Part shown: piece by piece, positions 22,569 through 33,281 of the stretch
How positions within the stretch are numbered: position 1 is the stretch's first letter
Layout of the letters: each line of letters begins with the position of its first letter
Source of the DNA: Garcia nutans
Lineage: Eukaryota; Streptophyta; Magnoliopsida; Malpighiales; Euphorbiaceae
NCBI GenBank assembly: GCA_947685225.1
Contig: CANTUV010000014.1
Location: forward strand, 5,394,001-5,458,000
Direction of reading: 5' to 3'
Length of the DNA stretch: 64,000 nt
Translations under genes and position numbers: made by a program
The notes under the pieces: generated by a model
What the model was told of the DNA's origin: nothing
Database searches by the model: none
The model's input: the letters and a program-made list of their open reading frames with translations, nothing else

Positions 22569-23635
22569 GGGTGTTAAAATTAGTCATAATATTTAAATAC
22601 GAAATATTAAACACATAAAATTAATAGGTTAGTATTAAATTTAAATAAATTAGTATTATAAATAAGTCAATCTGATTATGATATAACTTTAAATGAATCA
22701 TATAACGAGTTGACACGTAAACTCGCTATGATTCATTTAACAAAAATAATATAATTTTATATAATTTAAAATTATATAATTTTATTATTATTTATTCTAA
22801 AAAAATAAAAATAAGTATTGTATATTTATTATATTATTATAATTTTATTATTATATGATATATTATTAATTATTTAAAATTAATTTTTTTAATTATTTAA
22901 TTATTTTTATTAAAAATTTACTAATTTCATTTAATTACTAATTTTTTTATTATTTTAATAATTTAATTATTAATTAATTTAAATTTAATTCTTTTTAAAT
23001 TTTAAAAATCATTTTCTTAAATCAAAAGTTAAAAATTAAATAATTTTATGATTTAAATAATCTAATATTTTATATTAAATATTTTTTTAATTTAAAATTT
23101 AGAATAAAATTTATAAAAGAAAATAGAATATAAATAATAAATTAATTTTTCAAAAAAGTTACTACAAAATTTATATTGTTCACTATATATTATCTCATCA
23201 ACTTTTTTTTTCTTATTAAGTTTTAAAACTAAAATATCATACACATTATCATTTATTATATATTAATTGTATTATATATTTTATTTTTTATATATATTTT
23301 TAAGAAAATTTTAATATAGTTATATTTTAAAATTATTTTAATCATAATTTTATTATATTAATAAAATTTTAATAAATTATTTAAGAATATAAAATTATTA
23401 TAAATTAAAAATATTATATGAATTAAACGAGACGCGTCGAATTATATGATCCATATATAATCTATTTAATTAAATATATTATATACACTATATATACGTA
23501 ACTCGTTCAATTTTTATATTATATTCACGTCGATATGATTAATAAATAAATTTTATTTATATTAACCTTAATCGTATTATTAAAGTGGATCAATCCGATA
23601 CAAATGCTATCAACATGACAACCCGTTTTGACACC
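22569..23635. mobile_element. Degenerate inverted-repeat element (possible)
   Basis: The left end GGGTGTTAAAATTAGTC is loosely mirrored by the right end, which reads GGTGTCAAAACGGGTT on the reverse strand. In between are scattered GACACG-like and AACGAG words (near 22700, 23430 and 23530), as in a widespread plant repeat with many copies of these words, and a very AT-rich core. No target duplication is clear. Weakly supported. Confidence 0.3.
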
Positions 23636-24345
23636 TATAAAAAACAGTACAATGTCTCGTATAGGAGAATTACAAACCAACAAAAGCAAATTAAACTATA
23701 ACTAAATAGATTATTTTTTAAGAGAATAGACCTAACAAAAAAAAAAAGGCAGAAAAGACAAAATAGCAACCATGAGCCAAACAAAATCATGGAAAACCAT
23801 CGTTATAGCTAACAACACTTCAACACAATGAACAATAGAAAGAGAGAAATCGAAACCATAAAACTCATAGAAGCTTATCAATCCCCTACACCAAAAGGAT
23901 TTGATAGAAATACATCTCACACCCATACGGATCGGCCTCAGATAGAAAAAAGGTTCAGCCAACAAGGAATGCAAGGCTCACAGCCTTTAAGCATAAGCTA
24001 AACAGTAGCATCAATGAAAGAAAGTAAATATCTTCCTAAGCCATCTAACCCAAACATCCTTAGATGGAAGAGAAATTGAAGATAAATAAGGATACAACAT
24101 CCTTAAATGGAAACAAGCTCAGATTTGATATTGTGAATTAACTGAAGATAAAGGGCTTCCCTTAATGTCTCTTAATGTTAGTGGATTGTCTATTATGAGC
24201 AGAAATCAGGGAAAGCCAAAAGAGCAAGTGAGGCCTAGAGGAGAGAGAGGAGTTTGAACTGCTACAGGGAGATTGAAGAACAAAACACATGAAAAATGAA
24301 ATCTTTGGGTCTAAGAATGAGTTCTTGAAGTTCTAAAACCCATAT
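23636..24345. other. Unexplained, more complex sequence interrupted by the RTE LINE
   Basis: About 23700-24345 and 27669-27900 are less AT-rich than the surroundings and were one continuous stretch before the LINE inserted. I recognise no protein homology, splice structure or terminal repeats. Words such as CATCCTTAGATGG recur near 24055 and CATCCTTAAATGG near 24110. It could be a LINE untranslated region, a noncoding transcript or an old non-autonomous element. Confidence 0.35.
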
Positions 24346-27300
24346 ACAACAACAACAACAACTAAGCCTTAATCCCAAACAAATTGGGGTCGGCTGTATG
24401 GATTCTCAACAAAATAAGCTCAAAAGACACCAAAAAAAAAAACTCCAGCCTTAGGCCCCTTCCAAGACACGGATTTTACGTCTCCATTCAAGTCTGTCAT
24501 TAATCAAATCCGCATCAAGATCTAAGGCACGTAAGTCTCTTGCTATCACCTCCTTCCACACAGTTCTAGGTCTGCCACGACCTCTAGCCCCCTCAATCAA
24601 CAAATTCTCACACTTACGAACCGCAGCATTAGGAGGTCTTCTTAAAACATGCCCATACCATCTAAGTCTTCCTTCCCTCACCTTATCTCCGACGTCCGCT
24701 ACTTGGACTTTTTGTCGAATATGAACATTCTTAATTTTGTCCAGTCTGGTATGTCCACACATCCATCTTAGCATCCTCATTTCTGCCACACTCATCTTAT
24801 GCAAATGTTGTCCCGTTGGTGCCCAACACTCACTACCATAGAGCATCGCAGGTCTAACAACCGTCCTATAGAATTTACCTTTCACTTTCAGAGGTATTTT
24901 CTTATCACATAAAACCCCAGTCGCACCCTTCCACTTCAACCACCCTACCTGTATTCTGTGAGCCACATCTTCATCTATACGGCCATCATTCTGGAACACC
25001 GAACCCAAATATTTGAAGTGGTTGGTTTTAGGAACCAAAACTCCATCCAACTTAACATCATGTTCCTGCTTCTTCCTTAGACTGAACTCACAGTGCATAT
25101 ATTCCGTTTTACTCCTACTTAACTTAAAACCCTTGTCCTCGAGGGTTTTTCTCCACACTTCCAACTTACGGTTTACACCAGCACTAGTCTCATCAATTAA
25201 AATAATGTCATCAGCAAACAACATACACCAAGGAACATCGTCTTGTATGCTTCTGGTTAGCTCGTCCATAACCAGGGTAAATAAATATGGACTCATGGCC
25301 GAACCTTGATGCAATCCGGTAGTAATAGGGAAAGTCTCAGTGTCTCCACCAGGTGTTTTCACACTAGTGGATGCAGTCTCATACATGTCCTTGATGATGT
25401 TGATATATTTGCCGTTGACTCCTTTCCTCTTCAAAACCCACCATAACACTTCTCTTGGTACTCTATCATAGGCTTTCTCCAAGTCAATAAATACCATGTG
25501 GAGATCTTTCTTCTTCTCTTGATACAATTCCATTAGTCTTCTTAGAAGAGAAATAGCCTCCATGGTAGATCTCCCTGGCATAAACCCAAACTGATTCTCC
25601 GAAACTCTTGTAAGCTTCCTCAATCTGTGTTCAATAATCCTTTCCCATAATTTCATAGTATGGCTCATAAGTTTGATACCCCGATAATTTGTACAACATT
25701 GAATGTCTCCCTTATTTTTATATATGGGTACCATGATACTCTTCCTCCAGGCATTCGGCATCTTACGTCCTTTCACAATAGCATTAAAGAGTTTAGTTAA
25801 CCAGGCAACTCCTACCTCTCCAAGGTTCTTCCAAACCTCTATAGGAATACCATCCGGGCCACAAGCTTTACCAACTTTCATATACTTCAAGGCTTCTCTT
25901 ACTTCACTATGCAAGATCCTCCTAGACCAGCTGATATAATCATTTGTTGCATGAAGACCTTGAAAATCTTGTTCATGTTCAGGGTTGAATAACTGCTCAA
26001 AATAAGCCTTCCACCTCTCCTTAATCTCAACATCTCTTGTCAACACCCGTTGATCTTCATCCTTTATACATTTGACTTGGCTTAAATCTCTGCTTTTCTT
26101 TTCTCTCATCCTTGCAATCTTATAAATGCCCATTTCTCCCTCTTTAGTACCTAACTTTTGATAAATCCCTTCTAAAGCTCTGCCACGAGCTACACTAACA
26201 GCCTTCTTTGCCTCTTTCTTAGCCCTCTTATATTCCTCAAAGGCCTCGCTATTAACCGCATTCGGTAACTTTTTATACCATTCCCTCTTAGCCTTAATAG
26301 CCTTTTGAACCTCCTCATCCCACCACCATGCATCGTGCGGTCGAGGCCCTGCCCCTTTAGAGATCCCAAGCAATTTACTACCTGCTTTCTTAATGCCACC
26401 TTCCATTTTTGTCCACAAGTTCTCTGCACTAGCCTCAAGGTTCCAAATTTCTTCCTTTAGTAACTCCTCCTTAAAGGTACCTTGAGCTAGGTCTTTCAAT
26501 TTCCACCATCTTATCCTTGGTTCCAATATTTTCTTATCATTCCTCCAGCTACTTTTATTCTTAACATCTAAAACCACAATACGATGTTGCGCCGCCAATG
26601 CTTCACCCGGAATGACCTTGCAATCCTTACACTTACTTTTGTCCCGTCTTCGAGTAAGTATGAAGTCTATTTGACTTTGGGTTCGTCCACTCTTAAAGGT
26701 AATCAAGTGTGACCCCCTCTTTTCAAAACAGGTATTCGCCAGCACTAGATCATAAGCCACCGCAAAATCCAAAATGTTCTTTCCCTCCTCATTCCTGTTG
26801 CCAAAACCATAACCCCCATGGACCCTGTCATAACCATTACTGTCCTTACCAACATGCCCGTTAAGGTCCCCACCAATGAAGATTTGCTGATTATCTGGAA
26901 TACCTTGCATGATATCATCCATATCTTCCCAGAACTGAACCTTGGATGCTCCGTCCAAACCTACTTGGGGAGCATAAGCACTAATAACATTAATAGTGTC
27001 ATCTCCCAAAACAAGCCTCAAAGAGATAATCCTGTCTCCCTTTCTTTTCACTTCCACCACCTTGTCTTTAAGCGTAGGCTCAATAATAATGCCCACACCA
27101 TTCCTATTGTTATCCAAGCCACAATACCACAGCTTATATCCTGAGTTACCAATCTCTTTTGCTTTATTTCCCTTCCACCTGGTTTCCTGCAAACAAGCAA
27201 TACTAACCTTCCTTCTTTTCAAAGTATCCACAAGCTCTATAGACTTCCCAGTCAGAGTGCCAATATTCCAACTACCTAATCTTAATCGGCTCCCTTGGAC

Positions 27301-27653
27301 TTGCTTCTTTAGCCGCATTCGTCCATAATGCGGTAGCCCTTTCCTGTCTGACACCACATCCGGGCGCTGATATGGCGGGACTAACTTCTTTACCCATACC
27401 CGTCCATGGCATGGGAACCTTTGCTCATACTCCACCACACCCAGGCGTCGATGTGATGGAACCCCTTGCTCATTTAACACTACACCCGGGTGCCGATGTA
27501 GCGCGTGCCTAGGTGAGCACGTCCCAACGGTATAATGATAGTTTTGAGAATCCATAGAAAGTTTGGCAAAATTTTTACACTGGCCGCCAACCTACCGCAA
27601 CCCTCCTCCTTTATCCGGGCTTGGGACCGGCTACGATACTCGCAGGCGGAGTT
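24346..27653 (-). mobile_element. Full-length RTE-clade LINE with perfect target duplication
   Basis: About 3308 bp on the minus strand. A 15-bp direct repeat, TTCTAAAACCCATAT, flanks it at 24331-24345 and 27654-27668. The 3' end is a (TTG)n tail, seen on the plus strand as ACAACAACAACAACAACT at 24346, preceded by the conserved tail CCAATTTGTTTGGGATTAAG. The 5' end lies about 98 bp before the ORF. Length, single ORF, short 3' UTR and TTG tail are typical of plant RTE elements. It is complete and the duplication is undamaged, so insertion was recent on the scale of this region. Confidence 0.92.
24451..27555 (-). CDS. RTE LINE endonuclease/reverse transcriptase, intact, 1034 aa
   Basis: Carries out target-primed reverse transcription. 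Residues 1-90 are a Pro/Arg/Gly-rich leader of imperfect repeats. An apurinic-type endonuclease follows at about 90-330 (LGSWNIGTLTGK, LQETRW, IGGDLNGHVG, QIDFILTRRR, AAQHRIVVLDV). The reverse transcriptase is at about 560-830 (YRGIKLMSHTMKLWERIIEH, NQFGFMPGRST, DLEKAYDRVPREV, GLHQGSAMSPYLF and the catalytic FADD in CMLFADDIIL). The C-terminal region contains MRMLRWMCGHTR and GRLRWYGHVLRR, as in proteins often misnamed craniofacial development protein 2-like. No stop or frameshift interrupts it. The ATG at 27555 gives MDSQNYHY and lies close to the element's 5' end. Confidence 0.93.
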   Translation of the reverse strand: MDSQNYHYTVGTCSPRHALHRHPGVVLNEQGVPSHRRLGVVEYEQRFPCHGRVWVKKLVPPYQRPDVVSDRKGLPHYGRMRLKKQVQGSRLRLGSWNIGTLTGKSIELVDTLKRRKVSIACLQETRWKGNKAKEIGNSGYKLWYCGLDNNRNGVGIIIEPTLKDKVVEVKRKGDRIISLRLVLGDDTINVISAYAPQVGLDGASKVQFWEDMDDIMQGIPDNQQIFIGGDLNGHVGKDSNGYDRVHGGYGFGNRNEEGKNILDFAVAYDLVLANTCFEKRGSHLITFKSGRTQSQIDFILTRRRDKSKCKDCKVIPGEALAAQHRIVVLDVKNKSSWRNDKKILEPRIRWWKLKDLAQGTFKEELLKEEIWNLEASAENLWTKMEGGIKKAGSKLLGISKGAGPRPHDAWWWDEEVQKAIKAKREWYKKLPNAVNSEAFEEYKRAKKEAKKAVSVARGRALEGIYQKLGTKEGEMGIYKIARMREKKSRDLSQVKCIKDEDQRVLTRDVEIKERWKAYFEQLFNPEHEQDFQGLHATNDYISWSRRILHSEVREALKYMKVGKACGPDGIPIEVWKNLGEVGVAWLTKLFNAIVKGRKMPNAWRKSIMVPIYKNKGDIQCCTNYRGIKLMSHTMKLWERIIEHRLRKLTRVSENQFGFMPGRSTMEAISLLRRLMELYQEKKKDLHMVFIDLEKAYDRVPREVLWWVLKRKGVNGKYINIIKDMYETASTSVKTPGGDTETFPITTGLHQGSAMSPYLFTLVMDELTRSIQDDVPWCMLFADDIILIDETSAGVNRKLEVWRKTLEDKGFKLSRSKTEYMHCEFSLRKKQEHDVKLDGVLVPKTNHFKYLGSVFQNDGRIDEDVAHRIQVGWLKWKGATGVLCDKKIPLKVKGKFYRTVVRPAMLYGSECWAPTGQHLHKMSVAEMRMLRWMCGHTRLDKIKNVHIRQKVQVADVGDKVREGRLRWYGHVLRRPPNAAVRKCENLLIEGARGRGRPRTVWKEVIARDLRALDLDADLINDRLEWRRKIRVLEGA

Positions 27654-27668
27654 TTCTAAAACCCATAT

Positions 27669-29363
27669 CCAAAAGAAAAATACCAATATGAAGCTCTAGA
27701 GAGCCAAAGAACAAGGGATCTAAGGATGTTTTTAACTGGGAGAAGAAGTTGAAGGAACCTCCTATCAGTAAATAAAAGAAACAAAAAAGAAGGGAAAGAA
27801 AAATAAAATCAAAGAACTGAAAAGAGATAGGGCTGGAGATTTTGGGGCTCCTGCCAGCGTTGGGGCAGGATCCGATGAACGACAAAGTAAACATTGTTGA
27901 AATAGAGAGAGAGCTTCACAAATGGAAGTAATTTAATTAGATTATATCATTCATTTGTATGTTTGATAAAATTTGACAATTTTATACTTTTTCAACATTA
28001 GTCAAAATTTTATTGCAATTTTTATCATTTTTTTTGTTGAAATTTTAGTTTACTAAAAATACTTGTATGATGACAATGTCATAGAAGTTTTTAGAAACAG
28101 TCTGAATAAAGCATCAGAAGATTAATTAGTCAAGATAAATAATTATAATATATTTTTTAAAATAATAATTATATATTTAATATAATCAATATTTATTGAT
28201 AAAATAAATTTAAATATATTTAATCTATCAAAATAGAATATAATATTTTTTTATATCACAAAAAGTATTTATAAGTAAATTAATAAAAAATGTTTCGACA
28301 ATTTCTTTTTCTAACAAACAATCAAAAAATAAATATTAATTCTTTGCGCTCTAGTAGGATTAACATAAGAAGAATAAGAATTTATATACGTATTTAACTA
28401 TTTATTTAAATTTGACATATTAACCCTCTTCCTTTTAAAAAATACATCAATTATAGATGAATTTTTTTTATCTATATAAAAAAACACGTAAATACATCAA
28501 TTCATATATAAATACAATCCACTAAAATAAAATAACACAAGATATGCAAATTTACGAAAATTCACATCAATAAATAATAAACTATCACGCCACCACCCAA
28601 TTCTTCTAGAGGCTACCACTCAACTCATTGATCACATACTTTAAATTACATAATAAAAAATCTAGCCATATATCTTACTCATCTAATAAGAGTTTATAAT
28701 TAAAATTTGACGTATATTTATTTTCAAAATGATTGAATTTTCTAGTGCTTATTGCATGGCATATCAATTATGCTGCTAAATGGCAGTTGCTTTTAAGTAT
28801 GAGCATCGATCAGATTAATCGAATTATAGGATTTGATCAACCCGATCACTTAATAGTGATCAAAATATTATTTTTAAAAATTTACTATTAATAGTTAATT
28901 TAGTCGATTTTAATAATAAATAGATAAATTAAAATTAATCAAGTCAGTCATTTAAATTGATATAATCGGCAAAATTTAAAAATTTTTACACACCCCTAGA
29001 TGGTACAAATTAGAAATTGTAACGGAATAACGTAAAACACAGGTAACATGTTAAGGATTTTTGCCTTTGCTAATTTAGAAATTGGAAAATTAAGAGTGAA
29101 AAACTTATAAATTAATTAATTTAATTTGTAGCACCTCTTTTTTTTTAATATTTTGTTCAAAAAAACCTCTTTTTTTAGTATCAATGTAATTTATATTTAA
29201 AGAATTCGTGAAGCTGAGGCTTAAATTTTTGAAAATAAATTTGTAATTAATTATTATATTAATATATATATATATAATATTTATATTCTTTTTTATTTTA
29301 GGTTTGTTATTATTTTTAAAATCTTTTAATATATATATATATATTTTAGCGAAAATTTTTATC
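27669..29363. other. Spacer between the two LINEs
   Basis: 27669-27900 is the other half of the unexplained complex stretch. 27900-29363 is AT-rich with short repeats and an (AT)n tract near 29330-29345. No gene seen. Confidence 0.5.
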
Positions 29364-32300
29364 TTATATATATTTAAATCTCAAATAGGGAGTACCAGCA
29401 TTCTCTAAAATTACAAGGCTCCTAATAATAGAAGGAAGAGAATTAAAGGACATATAAATATGAAAAGCATTGTGGATTCTAGCAAGAAAAGCCAACAAAT
29501 GGGCTGGCTGGTTCCCTTCCCTGCATATGTGTTGAATTGAAGCTTGTTGAGCATGGAAATCAGAAGCTAAAGACCGCAAATCAACCGAACCATTATGCGT
29601 CCAGAGAGCTTCATTAATCGCCTTCACAACATCACTACAATCCGTTTCAAAGAGGATTGAAAAGTATCCGTTAGTCTTGCACCATGAGAAAGCAGCTGCA
29701 ACAGCTGAGAGTTCGGCCTGAAAAGCGGAATTAGCGTGAATAGGAAAACTGAAAGCATCGATGACATTTCCAGAATCAGCACGAAATATACAACCACCTG
29801 TAGCGCCATGAGTTGTATAGGAGGCATCCACATTCATTTTATAAGAACCCAGAGGTGGCTTTATCCACCGAATGATACTTGGCTTCAAATTCTTCCTTCC
29901 GAAGCAGTCACTGATCAAACCAGATGAAATCAGACGTGGCAGAGGAGAGGCAAAACTTCTATGCGAGTAAGAGATACTCCAAGAATAGACAAACTGCTGA
30001 ATTCTTTTAAATAGCAACACAGGGTAGCAAGAACCATTCCCCCAAATGCAGTCCGCATACATCTTCCATATTTCCCAGATTATGATTTGCGGAACAAGGA
30101 GTCGAAGACGACCCATAACAGAATTAGGATGGGAATTCATCCACCATATAACAAGCTCCTGGTGCAAGAATCATTGCACAGAAATATCCGCTAGAAAGTA
30201 AGATCCAAAGAAACTCCATATCTTAACTATATGAGGGCATAAATAAAAGAGATGATCAACAGAGGCTTCAGCACTCAGACAAAAAGGACAGCATGTCGGA
30301 AGAACCTGAAAACCAAAACGGATCAAATTTGCCGGCAGTGGAACAGCACCATTAATAAGCTTCCATGTAAACAAGGAAACTTTGAGCGGTATAGTGGAGC
30401 TCCAAATGGACTGGTTTATAAAAGATGTAGACCGTCGATTCCGGACACAATCATAAGCCGAAGCTAAAGTGAAAATGCCAGCTGCTTTTCCGCTCCAAAG
30501 CAACCTGTCCATATCATGGTTACAAAGACCATAAGCTAAAGAGTGAATTTTACAGATTCTTTTCCAAGAACTAGAATCAATTATTTGATAGGACATAGCA
30601 CCCCTCCTATGGTACCGTTGATGCATGTATTTAGCCCACATTGAGTCATTTTGCATGTATTGCCACCAAATCTTCATCGAGTAGGCTTCTTGAAGAGTGG
30701 AAAGAGAGCGAATACCCACACCACCCTCATCCTTTGGCAAGCACAACTTTTTGAAATTAATCCAATGATACTTAGAGTGTGTAACATCACCACCCCAAAA
30801 GAAGTTAGCCAATTTTTGCTTAAGAAGTCTTATAACTTTTTTAGGAAGTTCCATGGCTCCCATAATATGTAAAGGAATGGAGCTCAGCACATGCTTGATT
30901 AAAAGCAAGCGACCTCCTTGAGATAAAATCTTTTTCATCCAACCTGACAGGTTAACTTCAATCTTGTGCAACAGGTCCTTGCAATAATTAAACCGATTAA
31001 TACCCTGATATATCGGCGCACCTAAATAAGAGAAAGGAAAATTCATGCGTTTAATACCAAGCACGCTCTTAATTCGAGTGGATGCCGAAGAATGAATCTT
31101 GTTGGAGCAGTAAAAAGAGCTCTTATCAAAATTAATAAGCTGACCGGATGCTCCCTGATAGGCTTGCAGAAACTTCTTGAAATTATTCAAACTTTTACTA
31201 TCACCCTTAAGGAAAATGAGCAAATCATCTGCGAAAGAGAGATGAGAGACTAAAGAACACTGCCTCGCTAGTTTAAATGGAGCAATGATCCCAGATGCTA
31301 TAAGAGTATTGATCCCTCTTGAGAAATATTCAGAAGCCAAGATGAATAAATAAGGAGACAGAGGATCCCCTTGTTTTACCCCCCTCGTAGGCCCAAAGAA
31401 ACCATAAGCCACACCATTTACCAGAATGGATAAGCGAGTAGCAGCCAGATTATCCATAATAAGTTTGACAACTGAATTAGAAAAACCAAACCTTAATAAG
31501 GCTGCTTGAAGGAAATCCCAAGCAACTCTGTCAAAAGCTTTAGTCATGTCTAGTTTCACTGCAAGATTAAAACCTCTAGACTTCCTGTCAATTTCATGTA
31601 TCATCTCATTGGCTAATAGAATATGCTCATGAATAGAACGACCCTGCATAAAGCCGGCCTGCTCCTGCGAAATTAAAATATCAAGAATAGGAGACATTCT
31701 ATTAGCCAGGATACGGGTACAAACCTTACTAATGAAATTAGTCAGACAGATAGGACGAAATTGGTTAAAACTTGAAGGATTATCAACTTTAGGAATCAGA
31801 ACAATCTGAGCAGCTCCAAAAGCAGCTGGAACAAGCAATCCCAAGAAAAACTCCTTAACCGCGCTGCAAACATCCCAGCTAATAATATCCCAACATGCTT
31901 TGTAAAAGGATCCATCAAAGCCATCGGAACCAGGAGCACTATCCGCATCAAGTTGCCAAATGGCATGTTTAATTTCTTCCTCCATAGGAATGCGTTCCAA
32001 AAAAACATTATGCTCAGCAGTGACCAAAGTCGGCAAGTAGCTAATAATATCAGCAAAATCCGGTCTAATCGGGTCAGCCAAAAATAAAGCTGAAAAAAAT
32101 TCAACAGCCTCTTTACCAATCTCGTCCTGGCTCGAAATCCAACTACCATCCTCTCTTTTAATCGCAGAGACTCGCTGAAGCTTTCAAGAAGTTTTCACAT
32201 AGGAATGGAAAAATTTAGTATTAGCCTCTCCTTCACTTAGCCATTTAATATGAGCTTTTTGCCGCCAAAAAGTTTCTTCGGCTTTCAAAGCACAAATCAG

Positions 32301-33281
32301 TTGACTATTCTTTTCTTGCCATTTCATACGATTCAAAGGAGAAGGATCTTGGTCAAAGAGAGTTTCAGCTGCCAAAGCCTCCTGTTCAGCAGCCAAAACT
32401 TTATCAAAGATATTGCCAAAGACTTGTTTATTCCACATTCTCATAGCACCTTTAAGCTTGCGAAGCTTGGTATAAAATCCCCTCATACTACCTCCATTAA
32501 AATCAGCGCTCCAATTTTCTCGCACCATGGAAAGAAAAGAAGAATGTTGAATCCACATTCATTGGAACTTAAAAGGCTTAGGCCGATCAAAAGAAACATC
32601 TTTGCAACAAAGCAAAAGAGGTGCATGATCGGAGGTGGCTCTGCCAAGATGTCTAAGCGCAATTTCCCCAAAGCAATCAAGAAAATCGGCATTACCCATA
32701 AATCTATCAAGTCTCTCCCAAACACGGCCATTAGAACGAACCCCGGTCCAAGTAAAACAAGCCCCTTGAAAAGGAATGTCCACAAAACCACAAGTATCAA
32801 CACATTCACTGAAATCTTGCATACTCAGTAAGCAAGGCATAGACTTACCCTTATAATCCAAAACAGACTTAATAGCATTAAAATCGCCTCCGAGAAACCA
32901 CAGACCCGAATAACTAGCAGCATAATTAATTAAAGAAGTCCATAATTCCCCCCGCTGGGATCGAGTATGAAGACCATACACTGCTGAAAATAAAAAAATT
33001 TGAGAAGAAAAATCCAAGCTAACCTTACAATGCAAAACCTGCCCCTCATCTTGAAAACAAGACAGTTACACAGAATCTTTCCAAAAAAGCCAAATTTTGT
33101 TAGAAGCACTGACCACAAAACCGTCAAAACCCAGCTTAGAAACATAAATCTCCGCCTTAGCTTTATCCATCATCAGCTCAAGGATGGAAAGTAGAGTGAT
33201 TTTATGTGTTTTACAAAGTTTAAGCAAGCGATCAAAAGATGAGGGCAGACCTCTAAGATTCCAACTGAGCACATTTATCAT
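29364..33281 (-). pseudogene. L1 ORF2 (EN-RT-RNase H) with four in-frame stops
   Basis: From the ATG at 33281 a single frame of about 1306 codons runs to the stop at 29364, with no frameshift. It is interrupted only by TAA at 33068-33066 and TGA at 32561-32559, 32186-32184 and 30173-30171. The endonuclease keeps its key motifs (VLSWNLRG, GGDFNAI, SDHAPLLL). The RT keeps IPKVDNPSSFNQFRPICLT, KLDMTKAFDRVAWDF and the catalytic FADD (LSFADDLLIF). A zinc-binding RT-associated domain follows (CCPFCLSAEASVDHLFYLC). The C-terminal RNase H has VDAS, AELSA and ETDCSD, but the last acidic position reads His (GNQPAHLLA, where the family normally has ADxLA). Confidence 0.9.

Noticed and set aside
25013..27328. 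Antisense frames across the RTE LINE
   Set aside because: Shadows of the intact RTE reading frame.
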